Source: CAWEFA01 sp963851385 (GTDB lineage: Bacteria; Bacteroidota; Bacteroidia; Bacteroidales; DTGW01). Taken from it: DNA of 64,000 bases. The position numbers and the translations under genes were made by a program. Within the stretch, counting starts at the first letter, position 1, and each line of letters starts with the position of its first letter. The notes beneath the pieces are model-generated. The model was given only the letters and a program-made list of their open reading frames with translations. It did no database searches and was not told the DNA's origin. The stretch covers positions 33,310-97,309 of the forward strand of contig CAWKPE010000027.1 in NCBI GenBank assembly GCA_963851385.1. Direction: 5' to 3'. Positions 27,437 to 38,700 of the stretch are shown here, in pieces.

Positions 27437-29323
27437 TTAATATTTTTGTTCATTTTCTTTAGTAAGCAAAGCATTTGTTACTGATGGGCAGCTATAGTCA
27501 GTATAGAACATGTATGTATTAGAATAATTACTAAGCGATGGTTTAGCCAATTCTTTATTGTTGTTTGATTCACGTAATATTTTTAAATATTCTGCAAAAG
27601 TCTTTTGAGCATTCGTATTTATTTTGAACTGGTTGATCTTTTTAGTACCAGTCATAAATAAATACATTAAAATGGCTTGTTCAAATACTTTAGGAGTCTG
27701 ATTATAAAATTTACTTGATGTTGTCAGATTTTCCATAAAGTGACCTAAATCTAAATCCAAAAGAAAGCTCATTTGTAAATGCTCATATGCTCTCTGGTTT
27801 TTATCATTTTTATAGAGTAGATCATAAAATCGATTGATAATGGAATCCGATAAATGAGAATATGCCGGTCTAAATGATCGTTTTTCCATAATAAGACTAT
27901 TTTTAGTTACCAAAGTAGTATCATCTACATAAGGTTTAAATTCTTTGACAAAATTTTTTGCCAGGAAATTTTTATTAAGAATTTCTAAATATTCACGTGC
28001 TCCTTCATAATTTCCATAAATAAGATTGGTCATTACCAGTCGCTTTAAAACTCTGATACTATATGGAAAAATAGTAAGTGCTTCGTATGCCCAATGCTGA
28101 GATTCACTTATGTAGCCCAAATCGAAATAATAATCGCTGCTAATTTCAGAAAGTTCAGGGACATTTATTTTATCCGGGTAAAGTGCATTAATTCCCATGT
28201 ATTGAGGATAACGGAAAAACATGTCAAGAAAATGTCCACTATTATCAATAGCCCTGTTGTAATTATAATTAATAAATAAATTATAGGTTGTATCAGAAAC
28301 AGCCAGGTCAATAACATCATTCCATTTCTCATTGGAGCAATAATAGTCTGCCTTAATTACATTTTTATTATGTTTATTAATAGTACTATTAATAATGAAG
28401 TACGATGAACCTGCAATGATTAAACATACAAATGCGTAAATAACCAAAGCATTTGAAAAAAACTGTTTACCAAAATTATCCATGCCCTTTTTAACAGGTT
28501 TAATCATGAACTTTTGATATAATAATATCAGCAGGCTGATAAGTGGCAATGAGTAACAGAATAAATAATAAATTAGGCCCGGATTAAATTTCATATAGTT
28601 TGGCAAATCGGGATAAAAAGAAAAATAGGCTTCGTCAGCAGCAATAGTAAAAACGTAATTATAAGATAAACGAGCAATTAAATATGTATATATTATGATA
28701 AAAGATGAGAAGACCAGAATCTTCAATATGCTTTTATTATCTATAATATAAACGAATAAAACTGTAGCAGAAAATAACATTAAAATTCCACTTCCAGCTA
28801 AATAATAAATTGCAGGAGCTAAAATGAAAAGTAATAAGAATTCATTAATTTTTTTTCTGAGCAGTAACCTGAAAAGCCATATCGTCAAATACAATAATAT
28901 TATTTTTATTACAACAACATATGGAAAGTAATAATTATTAGTTACTGCAATAAGCAAAATAAACGGAATGTACATCCAGAAATATGAAAAATTATATACT
29001 TTGAATGATTTTAAAATGCTTAGTGTTAAAAACATCATTATTAAACCAAGTGTCAAAATTACCAGGGAACCGGCCCATCCATAAAAGAAAAACTGAGACA
29101 GGAAATTTGTAATATATTGCGAAATTCCACCGGGGACAGTAAGGAAAGTGTAAAAAAAGTTCCAATCCAAAATAAAAGGAGGTTGTTGAAAATGATAATA
29201 TAATTCAGGCTGGAAAACACTTATTAAAAAAATATAAATTATAATAGAAAAGATTGCCAGGAATAACCATTTAAACAATGTAAGTGTATTTGGTTTCATG
29301 ATTTGATCTTTATTAAAAGTCAT
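27437..29323 (-). CDS. DUF6057 family integral membrane protein
   Basis: A 628-residue protein. The first half has about nine to eleven membrane helices; an early periplasmic loop reads PPFILDWNFFYTFLTVPGGISQYI followed by FLSQFFFYGWAGSLVI, the signature I associate with DUF6057 of Bacteroidales. The C-terminal half (about 330-628) is soluble and helical and resembles TPR-like helical hairpins (for example HWAYEALTIFPYSIRVLKRL, LIYGNYEGAREYLEILNK). Function is undescribed. In this family a propeller lipoprotein gene is often adjacent, as here with 9 bases between them, which suggests a joint membrane complex. The frame opens MTFNKDQIMKPN, so the second ATG (eight codons in) may be the real start. 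Confidence 0.75.
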   Translation of the reverse strand: MTFNKDQIMKPNTLTLFKWLFLAIFSIIIYIFLISVFQPELYYHFQQPPFILDWNFFYTFLTVPGGISQYITNFLSQFFFYGWAGSLVILTLGLIMMFLTLSILKSFKVYNFSYFWMYIPFILLIAVTNNYYFPYVVVIKIILLYLTIWLFRLLLRKKINEFLLLFILAPAIYYLAGSGILMLFSATVLFVYIIDNKSILKILVFSSFIIIYTYLIARLSYNYVFTIAADEAYFSFYPDLPNYMKFNPGLIYYLFCYSLPLISLLILLYQKFMIKPVKKGMDNFGKQFFSNALVIYAFVCLIIAGSSYFIINSTINKHNKNVIKADYYCSNEKWNDVIDLAVSDTTYNLFINYNYNRAIDNSGHFLDMFFRYPQYMGINALYPDKINVPELSEISSDYYFDLGYISESQHWAYEALTIFPYSIRVLKRLVMTNLIYGNYEGAREYLEILNKNFLAKNFVKEFKPYVDDTTLVTKNSLIMEKRSFRPAYSHLSDSIINRFYDLLYKNDKNQRAYEHLQMSFLLDLDLGHFMENLTTSSKFYNQTPKVFEQAILMYLFMTGTKKINQFKINTNAQKTFAEYLKILRESNNNKELAKPSLSNYSNTYMFYTDYSCPSVTNALLTKENEQKY

Positions 29324-29547
29324 AAAAACTTGCTGATTATTATCTTAAAAGAATCTCAAGTTTAACTATTTAATATGCTATATTAATATATTTTTAAAAA
29401 TGACACATAAGTTTTACAGAAAATCTTTACAATAATATTTTTTCTCTCTAAATTTTCCATAAAGCAATGCATAAATAAAGTATTAATAAATCATGTACAG
29501 TAGCTAAAGAGATTAATTAATCCACTTGCATTGGAAGAATTTCAATA

Positions 29548-30180
29548 TTATTTCGAAATGAATCCCAGGTACTTCAAACCACCTTTTATAAATATCATAG
29601 CAAAGACAATTAAAATAATTCCCAGGAACCTTATGGAATATTTATAAACATTGCTTTTCAGAATTGATTTAGATTTTTCAACGATGAATACTATAGATAT
29701 TTTTGAACCAATTAAGCAAATATAAAATCCAACTATAAAAAACACAGAAGACAGCAGGTTGATATGGAAAGCATTTATAATTGTTGGTGTTCCAATTGAA
29801 AACCAGAATATATATGGATAAGGATTTAGAAAATTTGAAATGATTCCTTTTTTGATAGACTGAGCTTTTACCAAATCTAAATTTATGTCAATTCTTTTGA
29901 ATATCATGCATTCGTATGCCATATAAGTTAAAAAAATGGCGCCTAAAATTGAAATTGCGCCTAAAATTGAATTGTAATAAGTCAATCTTGAAAGTAAAAA
30001 AATTGTCAGGAATATAATGGGCAAATCTGTTATCAGAGGTGTTATTGAAATTTTTATACCTTCTTTTTTATTGTATTTTAGTGTTTCAGATATTACTAAT
30101 GTAAGCATTGGCCCTGGAGATATTCCAGCGAGCAATCCAAAAACAATACCAGATAGCAAAAATGATATAGAGTGAGACAT
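29548..30180 (-). CDS. LysE/RhtB family amino-acid exporter
   Basis: A 210-residue protein with about six membrane helices and the LysE-family opening: LLSGIVFGLLAGISPGPMLTLVISETL, with GxxPGP in the first helix. A second helix pair follows with LGAISILGAIFLTYMAYECM, and FLNPYPYIFWFSIGTP matches the NP-P-FW motif of the fourth helix. Members export amino acids or small metabolites by proton antiport; the substrate cannot be told from the sequence. It stands alone, 224 bases upstream of DUF6057 on the same strand. Confidence 0.88.
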   Translation of the reverse strand: MSHSISFLLSGIVFGLLAGISPGPMLTLVISETLKYNKKEGIKISITPLITDLPIIFLTIFLLSRLTYYNSILGAISILGAIFLTYMAYECMIFKRIDINLDLVKAQSIKKGIISNFLNPYPYIFWFSIGTPTIINAFHINLLSSVFFIVGFYICLIGSKISIVFIVEKSKSILKSNVYKYSIRFLGIILIVFAMIFIKGGLKYLGFISK

Positions 30181-30538
30181 AGCTACTTCAATTTTTATAA
30201 AATTATATTATTAACTAAAACTTTGACAATAAACTTTCAAAATTTCGTATTCTTATTTTGTATGTTTGAGCAATAATAACCTATTCATAAAGAATGACAC
30301 CAAAAAATAATTCATAGGTACTAAATTTGAGAAAAAACTAAATATTTTAAACTATATAATATTACATTTCTTGACTATGCTAGACATAATTTATAATTTC
30401 GGCCTAAATGTAAGTCGAAGCCTATTAAAAGACACTTTTGAGAAAAGTTATTAATCAAATCTATGATTTAGAGGCACTAGCTCATAATTTATAAATAAAT
30501 TTATTAAATTGCTAAAAATTAATCTAATCAATAACACT
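30181..30538. other. Divergent intergenic region
   Basis: About 360 AT-rich bases between the divergent LysE and GloVer-repeat genes. It should carry promoters for both, but I find no clean TAnnTTTG element with a spaced TTG on either strand. Confidence 0.3.
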
Positions 30539-33500
30539 ATGAAACTAAAGACTTTTTTCACAACTATCTTCCTGTTGGCGGAAATTGCATTATTTAACAT
30601 TACTGCCCAATACACTAAGTTGTACGAATTTCGGGATTCAGACAATAATAATCTGAGTAACCCATATTACACTCAGTTTGCCACTGATGGTTCCGTCCTT
30701 TACGGGATGACATATAGTGGTGGCGCTTATAATTATGGGACTATCTTCAAAATCGATACCGATGGCAGCGGCTTACAGAAACTGCTCGATTTCGACGGCA
30801 CAAACAAAGGAGCTCAACCTATAGGCTCATTAACCCTTTCAGGAACCACGCTTTACGGGATGACTTCTTATGGCGGTGCTAATAATAATGGCGTCATCTT
30901 TAAAATCAATACCGATGGCAGCGGGTTCCAAAAACTCCTCGATTTCAACTACACAAACAGTGGCTCTCATCCTGAAGGCTCATTAACTCTTTTTGGAACT
31001 ACGCTTTACGGGATGACAAACTCTGGCGGTAATAATGGACTTGGGATCATCTTTAAAATCAATACAAATGGCACCGGGTTCCAGAAGATGCTTGATTTTG
31101 ATGGTACAAACAAAGGATCGTATCCTAACGGCTCATTAACTATTTTAGATACAACGCTTTATGGGATGACTAGCAAGGGTGGTGCTAATAATGTTGGGGT
31201 TATCTTTCAAATATATACCAACGGCAACGGTTACAAAAAGCTTTTGGATTTTGATGGCACAAATAAAGGGAGCAATCCTATGAGTTCATTAACGGTGTGG
31301 GACAGTACATTATATGGAATGGCTGGCGGCGGAGGCGTGAATGGTGATGGTGTCGTCTTTAAGGTAAATATTGACGGCAGTGGATACCGTAAACTTCTGG
31401 ATTTTGACATGAGCAAAGGCATATATCCTTATGGCTCGTTAGTACTTTCAGATACTATGCTTTATGGAATGCCATATAGTGGTGGCTCACATTACTATGG
31501 AACCATCTTCAAAATTAGTATTAAAGGCAACGGGTACCGGAAACTTCTGGATTTCGATGGTACAAACAAAGGCGAATATCCTTATGGCTCTTTAACCCTT
31601 TCGGGAACTTCGCTTTATGGAATGACCCGTTTTGGTGGCACAAGTAATAACGGGGTCATCTTTAAAATAGATACGGCAGGCACCTTTTCCAAATTAAAAG
31701 ACCTGTATTCAGCTCCCCAGGGTTATAATCCAAATGATTTAACGGTTGATGATTCCACAGTTTACGGAACAACCCAGTATGGAGGTGCTTATGGTTCAGG
31801 TACCATTTATAAAATCAAAACCGATGGAAGCGGATTCCAGAAAATATTTGATTTTAATGTTACAAATGGTTATAGTCCTACAACTTCGTTAACTCTTTCG
31901 GGAGATACGCTCTATGGAATGACTAATAATGGCGGGGCTCATAGTGCAGGCGTCATCTTTAAAATTAATAAAAATGGTAATGGCTACCAGGATCTTTTAG
32001 ATTTTGACGGTACTAATGGCACTAATCCATATGGATCATTGACTATTTCAGGCAAGGTACTTTACGGAATGACTGCCGGAGCCGGAGCTAATGGTGATGG
32101 TCTTATTTTTAAAATCAACACCGATGGCAGCGGTTACCAAGACCTTTTAGATTTTGACGGTACAAATTCGGGAAGACTTCCTACCGGCTCATTGATCCTT
32201 TCAGGTACGACACTTTATGGAATGACTGACGTAGGCGGTGTTAATGATTATGGGGTCATCTTCAAAGTCAATACCAACGGTAGCGGATTTCTGAAACTTT
32301 TAGATTTTGATGGCACAAATGGCCGTCAACCTCAAGGTTCATTAACCCTTTCAGGTACGGTGCTTTACGGGATGACCTATACGGGTGGCGCTAATGGCGC
32401 TGGGGTTATCTTCAAAATAAATACCGATAGCAGCGGGTTCCGGAAACTTATAGATTTCAACAGCGCAAATTCAGGCGCGTATTTTCCTTATGGTTCTTTA
32501 GCCCTTTCGGATACAACGCTTTATGGAATGACCCAGGTTGGCGGCGCTAATGGCTATGGAACACTTTTTAAAATCTATATTGGAGGCAGCGGTTTTCAAA
32601 AGCTGGTTGATTTCGACGGTATAAATAATGGCAGTCAGTCCAGAGGTTCAGTGATCCTGTCAGGCGAGATGCTATATGGAACTACTCAACAGGGTGGAAC
32701 CGATGGTATGGGCGTTGTTTTCAAATACAGGCCCGATGCTGCTATACAGGCAACTAACATTCAATTTACAAATATTACGTCAACTCAAATGGATATCAGT
32801 TTCACCAAAGGCGATGGCGATTACCGTGCAGTGTTTATGTGCCAGGGTAGTACAGGCACTCCTTCTGTCACCGATAGCACCACTTACACGGCCAATGCAA
32901 CGTTTGGATTGGGAACACAAGCTGGTACAGGGTGGTACTGCGTGGCTAACGGAGCTCTTTCCGGTAGCAGCATTACTGTGACAGGTTTAACAACAACTAA
33001 CACGTACCGTGTTATGGTAATAGAATATACAGGCGAAAATGGCGGGGAACATTATTTAACAGCAACAGTAACAAGTAACCCGGCAAACACAATTAAGGAC
33101 GATCAAACCATTACTTTTAATGCGTTATCTGCTAAAACATATGGAGATGCTGACTTTGACCCGGCAGCAACAGCAAGTTCCGGTTTAGCGGTAATTTATA
33201 TCAGCTCGGACACAGCCGTTGCGACCATTGTTAGCGGGGAAATACACATAATTAATGCCGGAACATCTGACATTACTGCATCGCAAGCCGGTAACGGTGA
33301 TTATAATGCTGCTTCAGATGTTGTGCGTACTTTAACGGTAAATAAAGCCACACTTACCGTCACCGCCGATAATAAGACACGTGAAGTTGGAGAAAGCAAC
33401 CCGGCATTTACTTTAACATACAGCGGTTGGGTAGGAACTGATAATGCCGATAGCCTTGAAACCAAGCCTACAGCAACTTGTTCAGCAACTTCAACAAGCC

Positions 33501-33847
33501 CAGCCGGCGATTATGATATTAATGTAGCCGGTGGTGTTGATAATAATTATACTTTCAGTTATGTGAAAGGCACGCTCACTGTCCAGCCTAATGCGGTTAT
33601 CAATAATCTGGCTGAGGGAGGAGTTGAAATTTACCCGGTTCCTGCAAACGATAAATTATATATAAAATTATCAAACAGTAGGCCAGCAACCCTTCAAATT
33701 ATTGACCTTAGTGGACAGGTTTTGCTTAGCAGACAATTGACCAATGAGGTTGAAACCATTGACGTTTCTGAGTTTGCAAAAGGAACGTACATTATTAAAA
33801 TTATCATGAATGATGCACTGATTATAAAAAAGATAGAAATAAGATAG
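30539..33847 (+). CDS. Secreted GloVer-repeat protein with MBG domain and T9SS tail
   Basis: A roughly 1,100-residue exported protein. ATG 30539 gives a clean signal peptide (TTIFLLAEIALFNITAQ); an upstream TTG would add ten residues. Fourteen tandem repeats of about 48 residues follow (about 30-730), each built on TLYGMTxxGGANxxGVIFKI, a dG.G..KLLDFDG step and a GSLTLSGT turn. This is the repeat NCBI calls 'choice-of-anchor tandem repeat GloVer', probably propeller-like. An Ig-like segment (about 745-850), a Bacteroidota MBG domain region (AKTYGDADFDP, TLTVTADNKTREVGESNPAF) and a T9SS type A sorting domain (VEIYPVPANDKLYIK ... GTYIIKIIMND) complete it. Partners and ligand are unknown. The near-identical DNA of the repeats makes copy-number change likely. 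Confidence 0.85.
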   Translation: MKLKTFFTTIFLLAEIALFNITAQYTKLYEFRDSDNNNLSNPYYTQFATDGSVLYGMTYSGGAYNYGTIFKIDTDGSGLQKLLDFDGTNKGAQPIGSLTLSGTTLYGMTSYGGANNNGVIFKINTDGSGFQKLLDFNYTNSGSHPEGSLTLFGTTLYGMTNSGGNNGLGIIFKINTNGTGFQKMLDFDGTNKGSYPNGSLTILDTTLYGMTSKGGANNVGVIFQIYTNGNGYKKLLDFDGTNKGSNPMSSLTVWDSTLYGMAGGGGVNGDGVVFKVNIDGSGYRKLLDFDMSKGIYPYGSLVLSDTMLYGMPYSGGSHYYGTIFKISIKGNGYRKLLDFDGTNKGEYPYGSLTLSGTSLYGMTRFGGTSNNGVIFKIDTAGTFSKLKDLYSAPQGYNPNDLTVDDSTVYGTTQYGGAYGSGTIYKIKTDGSGFQKIFDFNVTNGYSPTTSLTLSGDTLYGMTNNGGAHSAGVIFKINKNGNGYQDLLDFDGTNGTNPYGSLTISGKVLYGMTAGAGANGDGLIFKINTDGSGYQDLLDFDGTNSGRLPTGSLILSGTTLYGMTDVGGVNDYGVIFKVNTNGSGFLKLLDFDGTNGRQPQGSLTLSGTVLYGMTYTGGANGAGVIFKINTDSSGFRKLIDFNSANSGAYFPYGSLALSDTTLYGMTQVGGANGYGTLFKIYIGGSGFQKLVDFDGINNGSQSRGSVILSGEMLYGTTQQGGTDGMGVVFKYRPDAAIQATNIQFTNITSTQMDISFTKGDGDYRAVFMCQGSTGTPSVTDSTTYTANATFGLGTQAGTGWYCVANGALSGSSITVTGLTTTNTYRVMVIEYTGENGGEHYLTATVTSNPANTIKDDQTITFNALSAKTYGDADFDPAATASSGLAVIYISSDTAVATIVSGEIHIINAGTSDITASQAGNGDYNAASDVVRTLTVNKATLTVTADNKTREVGESNPAFTLTYSGWVGTDNADSLETKPTATCSATSTSPAGDYDINVAGGVDNNYTFSYVKGTLTVQPNAVINNLAEGGVEIYPVPANDKLYIKLSNSRPATLQIIDLSGQVLLSRQLTNEVETIDVSEFAKGTYIIKIIMNDALIIKKIEIR

Positions 33848-34010
33848 TGTAACGAGAACAGTTAAAAACATAACGTTCTTATTTAGGTGCATGCCTGATA
33901 AGAATTTTTGTTTTTTTAATGGTGAAACAGACAGAGAAAAGAGAACAGAGAACAGTAATCAGAAAACGGATTCTTTTCTGTCCTCTGACGTCTGACATCT
34001 ATCATCTATC

Positions 34011-35348
34011 TTAAATGACTCCCTGGTCCAACATAGCATTGGCGACCTTAAGAAAACCTGAGATATTAGCACCTTTTACATAGTCTACATACCCGTCAGG
34101 AAGTTTTCCGTATTTTACACATGAGGAATGAATATTCTTCATAATCTGGTGTAATCTTTGATCGACCTCTTCACGGGGCCAGTCTAATTTCATAGAATTT
34201 TGAGCCATTTCAAGGCCAGAGGTTGCAACACCTCCAGCGTTAGCTGCCTTACCGGGAGCATACAATAATTTAGATGTTTGCAAAGCATGAATTGCTTCAG
34301 GTTTACAAGGCATATTGGCTCCTTCACAAACACACTTACATCCGTTTTTTATAAGATTTTCCGCATCCTCTTTATTCAACTCATTTTGCGTTGCACAAGG
34401 AAGAGCGATGTCGCATTTCACTTCCCAGGGATGTTTACCTGCAACGAATTTGGAAGAAGTAAATTCTTTAGCATAAGGACTAACAATATCTTCATTACTG
34501 GCTCGTAGTTCTAACATAAAATCAATTTTATTGCCTGAAATTCCAGAAGGATCATAAATGTAACCGTCTGGTCCGGATAAGGTAACAACTTTAGCACCCA
34601 TTTCGGTTGCTTTCTTTACAGCTCCCCACGCGACATTGCCGAAGCCGGATACAGCTACTGTTTTTCTGTCAATTGAATCACCCATTGAAGCAAGCATTTC
34701 ATTTGTAAAATAAACAACGCCAAAACCAGTCGCTTCAGGTCTGATTAGTGATCCACCCCAATTAATTCCTTTCCCGGTTAGCACTCCGTTATGCTCATGA
34801 GTAAGTTTTTTATACATACCATACAAAAAACCAATTTCGCGCGATCCTACACCTATGTCACCCGCGGGTACATCTATTTCAGGACCAATTAGACGCCATA
34901 ATTCCAGCATGAACGATTGACAAAAACGCATAACTTCAGCATTTGATTTACCTTTTGGATCGAAATCCGAACCGCCTTTGGCACCTCCCATAGCCAGTGA
35001 AGTAAGACTGTTTTTAAATATTTGTTCAAAGCCCAGGAATTTTAAAATGCTGATATTTACACTTGGGTGAAATCTGAGACCTCCTTTATAAGGCCCAATG
35101 GCATTATTAAACTGCACCCTGTAGCCACGATTCACATGTACTCTTCCTTCATCATCTGTCCAGGGTACTTTGAACATCAGAACACGATCGGGTTCTATCA
35201 GTCGTTCTATGAGGTCAACAGATTCAAACTGCGGATTGCTGTTATAAACTTCTTCAATAGAAACCAAAACTTCATGCACAGCCTGATGGTACTCAACTTC
35301 TCCCGGATAACGGCGTGCCAGATCATTCATTATTTTTTCAACATTCAT
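34011..35348 (-). CDS. gdhA: NADP-type glutamate dehydrogenase
   Basis: A 445-residue hexameric glutamate dehydrogenase of the standard bacterial length. It interconverts glutamate with 2-oxoglutarate and ammonia. Diagnostic segments are YKGGLRFHPSVNISILKFLGFEQ with the substrate-binding Lys, the catalytic-Lys region LAMGGAKGGSDFDPKGKS, the cofactor-domain motif SGFGNVAWGAVKKATEMGAKV, and ATSGLEMAQNSMKLDW near the end. Assignment of NADP preference follows the family (small, GdhA-type) rather than a residue I can prove. It is a single-gene unit convergent with the GloVer gene. Confidence 0.95.
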   Translation of the reverse strand: MNVEKIMNDLARRYPGEVEYHQAVHEVLVSIEEVYNSNPQFESVDLIERLIEPDRVLMFKVPWTDDEGRVHVNRGYRVQFNNAIGPYKGGLRFHPSVNISILKFLGFEQIFKNSLTSLAMGGAKGGSDFDPKGKSNAEVMRFCQSFMLELWRLIGPEIDVPAGDIGVGSREIGFLYGMYKKLTHEHNGVLTGKGINWGGSLIRPEATGFGVVYFTNEMLASMGDSIDRKTVAVSGFGNVAWGAVKKATEMGAKVVTLSGPDGYIYDPSGISGNKIDFMLELRASNEDIVSPYAKEFTSSKFVAGKHPWEVKCDIALPCATQNELNKEDAENLIKNGCKCVCEGANMPCKPEAIHALQTSKLLYAPGKAANAGGVATSGLEMAQNSMKLDWPREEVDQRLHQIMKNIHSSCVKYGKLPDGYVDYVKGANISGFLKVANAMLDQGVI

Positions 35349-35794
35349 AAGTTCAATTTCAAAATTTTACCAAAAGTTACGAAATTTTGTGATTATTGAA
35401 TATAAGATGAGAATTTTCTCCATAGCTATTTTAGTTTTTGGTTAGAATTAGTTTTATGGTTCAAAAATATTTCAAACAAGTGCAGAAAAGTGGAACTATA
35501 TCAATCAGAAAAAAGAATAAATCCGACATTTTTAATATAGATCCAACATGAAAGGAAAGAAATATAACATGGTGGAATAATTAATTCGTTTATTTCATTC
35601 GCTCCTATTCCATAATTAGGTTAAATGAATTGCAATTGAAATGAGCGTAAATACCTATTTTTTTATATTTTTACATTAGTCCTTTCACATTTAAGACAAT
35701 TGATTGTATTTTATAGTCATCTAATGTAAATAAAACCATGATTTGATTGGCATTAGCTTTTGCCAATTAGAAAATATTTATAGATTTGATTGTA
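35349..35794. other. Divergent intergenic region before the hybrid kinase
   Basis: About 445 AT-rich bases between gdhA and the hybrid sensor. No frame or unambiguous promoter is visible; TATATTTTTACATTAG near 35666 is only a loose -7 match. Confidence 0.3.
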
Positions 35795-38700
35795 ATGAAA
35801 AATTTATTATCTAAATCATTTATTAAATCTGGAATAATTTTAATTACTCTTCTTTTATTCTTTTTTGACATTCATGCTCCTAACTGTTTTTCACAAGAAA
35901 GACAAAGAATAGATTTCAGTAATTATACGACAGAGCATGGATTAGCTCATAATTCCGGTAATTGTTTTGCCCAAGATAAACAGGGTTTCTTATGGATTGG
36001 TTCAAATGGCGGCCTTGAAAAATTTGACGGTTATAAATTTACTATTTACAAAACTGAATTAGGAGTTCCCGGTACCCTGAGTAATAACTTAGTTTCATGT
36101 CTATATGCTGACAAGGCAGATAATCTTTGGATTGGGACAATGGGTGGCGGAATGGATTTGTTTATCAGAGAAAAGGATAAATTTATTTCCTATAGACCTA
36201 ATCCGGCAAATTCAAATAGCATAAGCAGTGACAACATTGCCTGTATTTTTGAAGACATTTATGGCAAATTATGGATTGGAACAAGAGACAATGGAATTGA
36301 TCTGTATGACAGGAAAACTGAAAAATTTATTCATTATAAATGGAATCCTGCTAATCCAAATGGTTTAAAAAACAATATTATTCATGATTATTGTATTGAT
36401 CAGTCCGGAAACATATTGATCGCAACAGAAAGAGGCATATCTGTAATTGATCCGAAAACAAATGCAATAAGAAACTATCTGATAAAAACCGGTGATCTCG
36501 ATAAGTTTGATCAAAAAACAATTATGTCATTTTTAATGTGCCGGTCAGGTATAGTCTGGATTGGAACCTGGAGACAAGGTCTTTTTAAATACGATTTACA
36601 GCACAATCAAATTGTCAAGTATCAGTATAATCGTTTCAATCATTTTTCGATAAAGGGATATGAAATTTTTAAAATATTTGCAGACAGTTTTGGAAATGTA
36701 TGGATTGGTACGGAAAAAGGACTTTATGAATACGTCCCTGAAGCAGACAATTTTATTGAATATTCATCTGATCCTAACAATCCAAAAAGCCTATGCGATA
36801 ATTATGTCAGAAACAATATTCGAGGATAAAACCGGAGTATTATGGATAGGAACAAATAATGGGGGACTTAATAAATATGACCTTTATCGTAAAAAATTCA
36901 TTCACTATACCAATCAGGCTGATAATCTTCATAGTTTGTCGAACACACATGTTTTTTCTATTCATGAAGATTTAAGTGGAAATATTTGGATAGGTACCCG
37001 TGAAGGTTTGAATTTATTTAATAAACAAAGTAAAACCTTTACACGTTTTGAAAGCAATCCCGACAACCCAAATAGTTTAAGTAACAATGCTGTTTATTAT
37101 ATCACTTCTGGAAAACCTTTTGAATTATGGCTGGCAACGGATAATGGAATTGACAAATTGAATACAAAAACCGGTATTTTTACTTCATACCAAAATAATC
37201 CTTCCAAAACCAACAGCTTAAGTAACGATGTAGTCAGAGTATTGCTTTATGAGAAATCCGGTATACTCTGGATAGGTTCATGGGGAGGCGGATTAGACAA
37301 ATTTGAGCCGGAAAAAAATAAATTCACCAACTATCCTGTTGACTCTTCCAATTTAACAAATAATGTTGTTAGAGCAATCCTGAAAGATAAAAGCGGAATG
37401 CTATGGCTGGGTACATTTGGAAAAGGACTTGTGAAATTTGACCCTGTTACTGAAAAGATGACTTATTACAAAGGAGATCCCGAAAATCCAAATAAACTAA
37501 AGTATAATAACGTCAATTGCATATACCAGGACCACAACGATAAAATTTGGGTAGGTACTTCAGGAGGTGGCCTTTCTGAGTTTGATACAAAAAAGGAAAT
37601 TTTTAAAACTTATGACGTTAAAGACGGGTTGCCGTCAAGCGAGATCAATGGGATGCTCGAAGATGAACATGGAAATTTTTGGGTTAGTACAGGAAAAGGA
37701 ATTTCAAAATTTAACCCGATTGAAAAAACCTTCACCAATTTTGATATAGATGATGGACTCCAGGCATATGTATTTTATATGAATTCCTGCTGTAAAAGCA
37801 AAACCGGTGAAATGTATTTTGGAGGAATAAATGGTTTCAATGTCTTTGTCCCAGATAGTATTAAACTAAATCCATATATGTCCCAAGTGATTATAAGTGA
37901 TTTACAGATCATGAATAAAAGTGTGCATATTGATGAGAAATTTAATAGTCGTATAATTCTTGAGAAACCACTTTCTGAAACAAATGAAATTACACTTTCA
38001 TATAAAGAATATATTTTTTCTATTGAATTTGCAGCACTTCATTTTGCTTCTCCTAACAGGAACAATTATATATATATGCTACAGGGTTTTGATAAGGACT
38101 GGATCAAAACTACGGCGGGCAGAAGGCTCATTTCTTATACAACTTTAGAACCAGGCCATTATGTTTTTAAAGTAAAAGGAACAAATAACGACGGCATTTG
38201 GAATCCGAAAACCACCTCATTAGCAATTACAATACTGCCTCCCTGGTGGTTAACCTGGTGGTTCAGGATTGGTTTGTTGATCTTTATAATTACAGTTTCA
38301 ATTAGCACTTACATGATGCGTATAAATATATTGAAGAATCAGCAAATTCAGCTTGAAGAGAAAGTATTTGAACGTACCACTGAGCTAATGGAAGCCAATG
38401 TACTTTTAGAGGAAAAACAGGAAGAAATATCAGCACAAAATATCGAGTTGGCCAATCACCGAAGTCACCTTGAGATGCTGGTTCAGGAACGTACCGCAGA
38501 ACTTGAAAAAGCAATGAAGAAAGCAGAAGAATCAGACAGGTTAAAATCAACTTTCCTTGCAAATATGTCCCATGAAATACGTACACCCATGAATGCAATT
38601 GTTGGTTTTTCTTCTCTTTTAAAATCAAAAGAATTTACTGATGAAGATAAAGAACAATGCATAAATACAATTAACAATAATTGCGAAGCATTATTGGTTT

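Noticed and set aside
30700..32750. CRISPR-like periodic DNA
   Set aside because: Period of about 144 bases is in frame and encodes the GloVer protein repeats.
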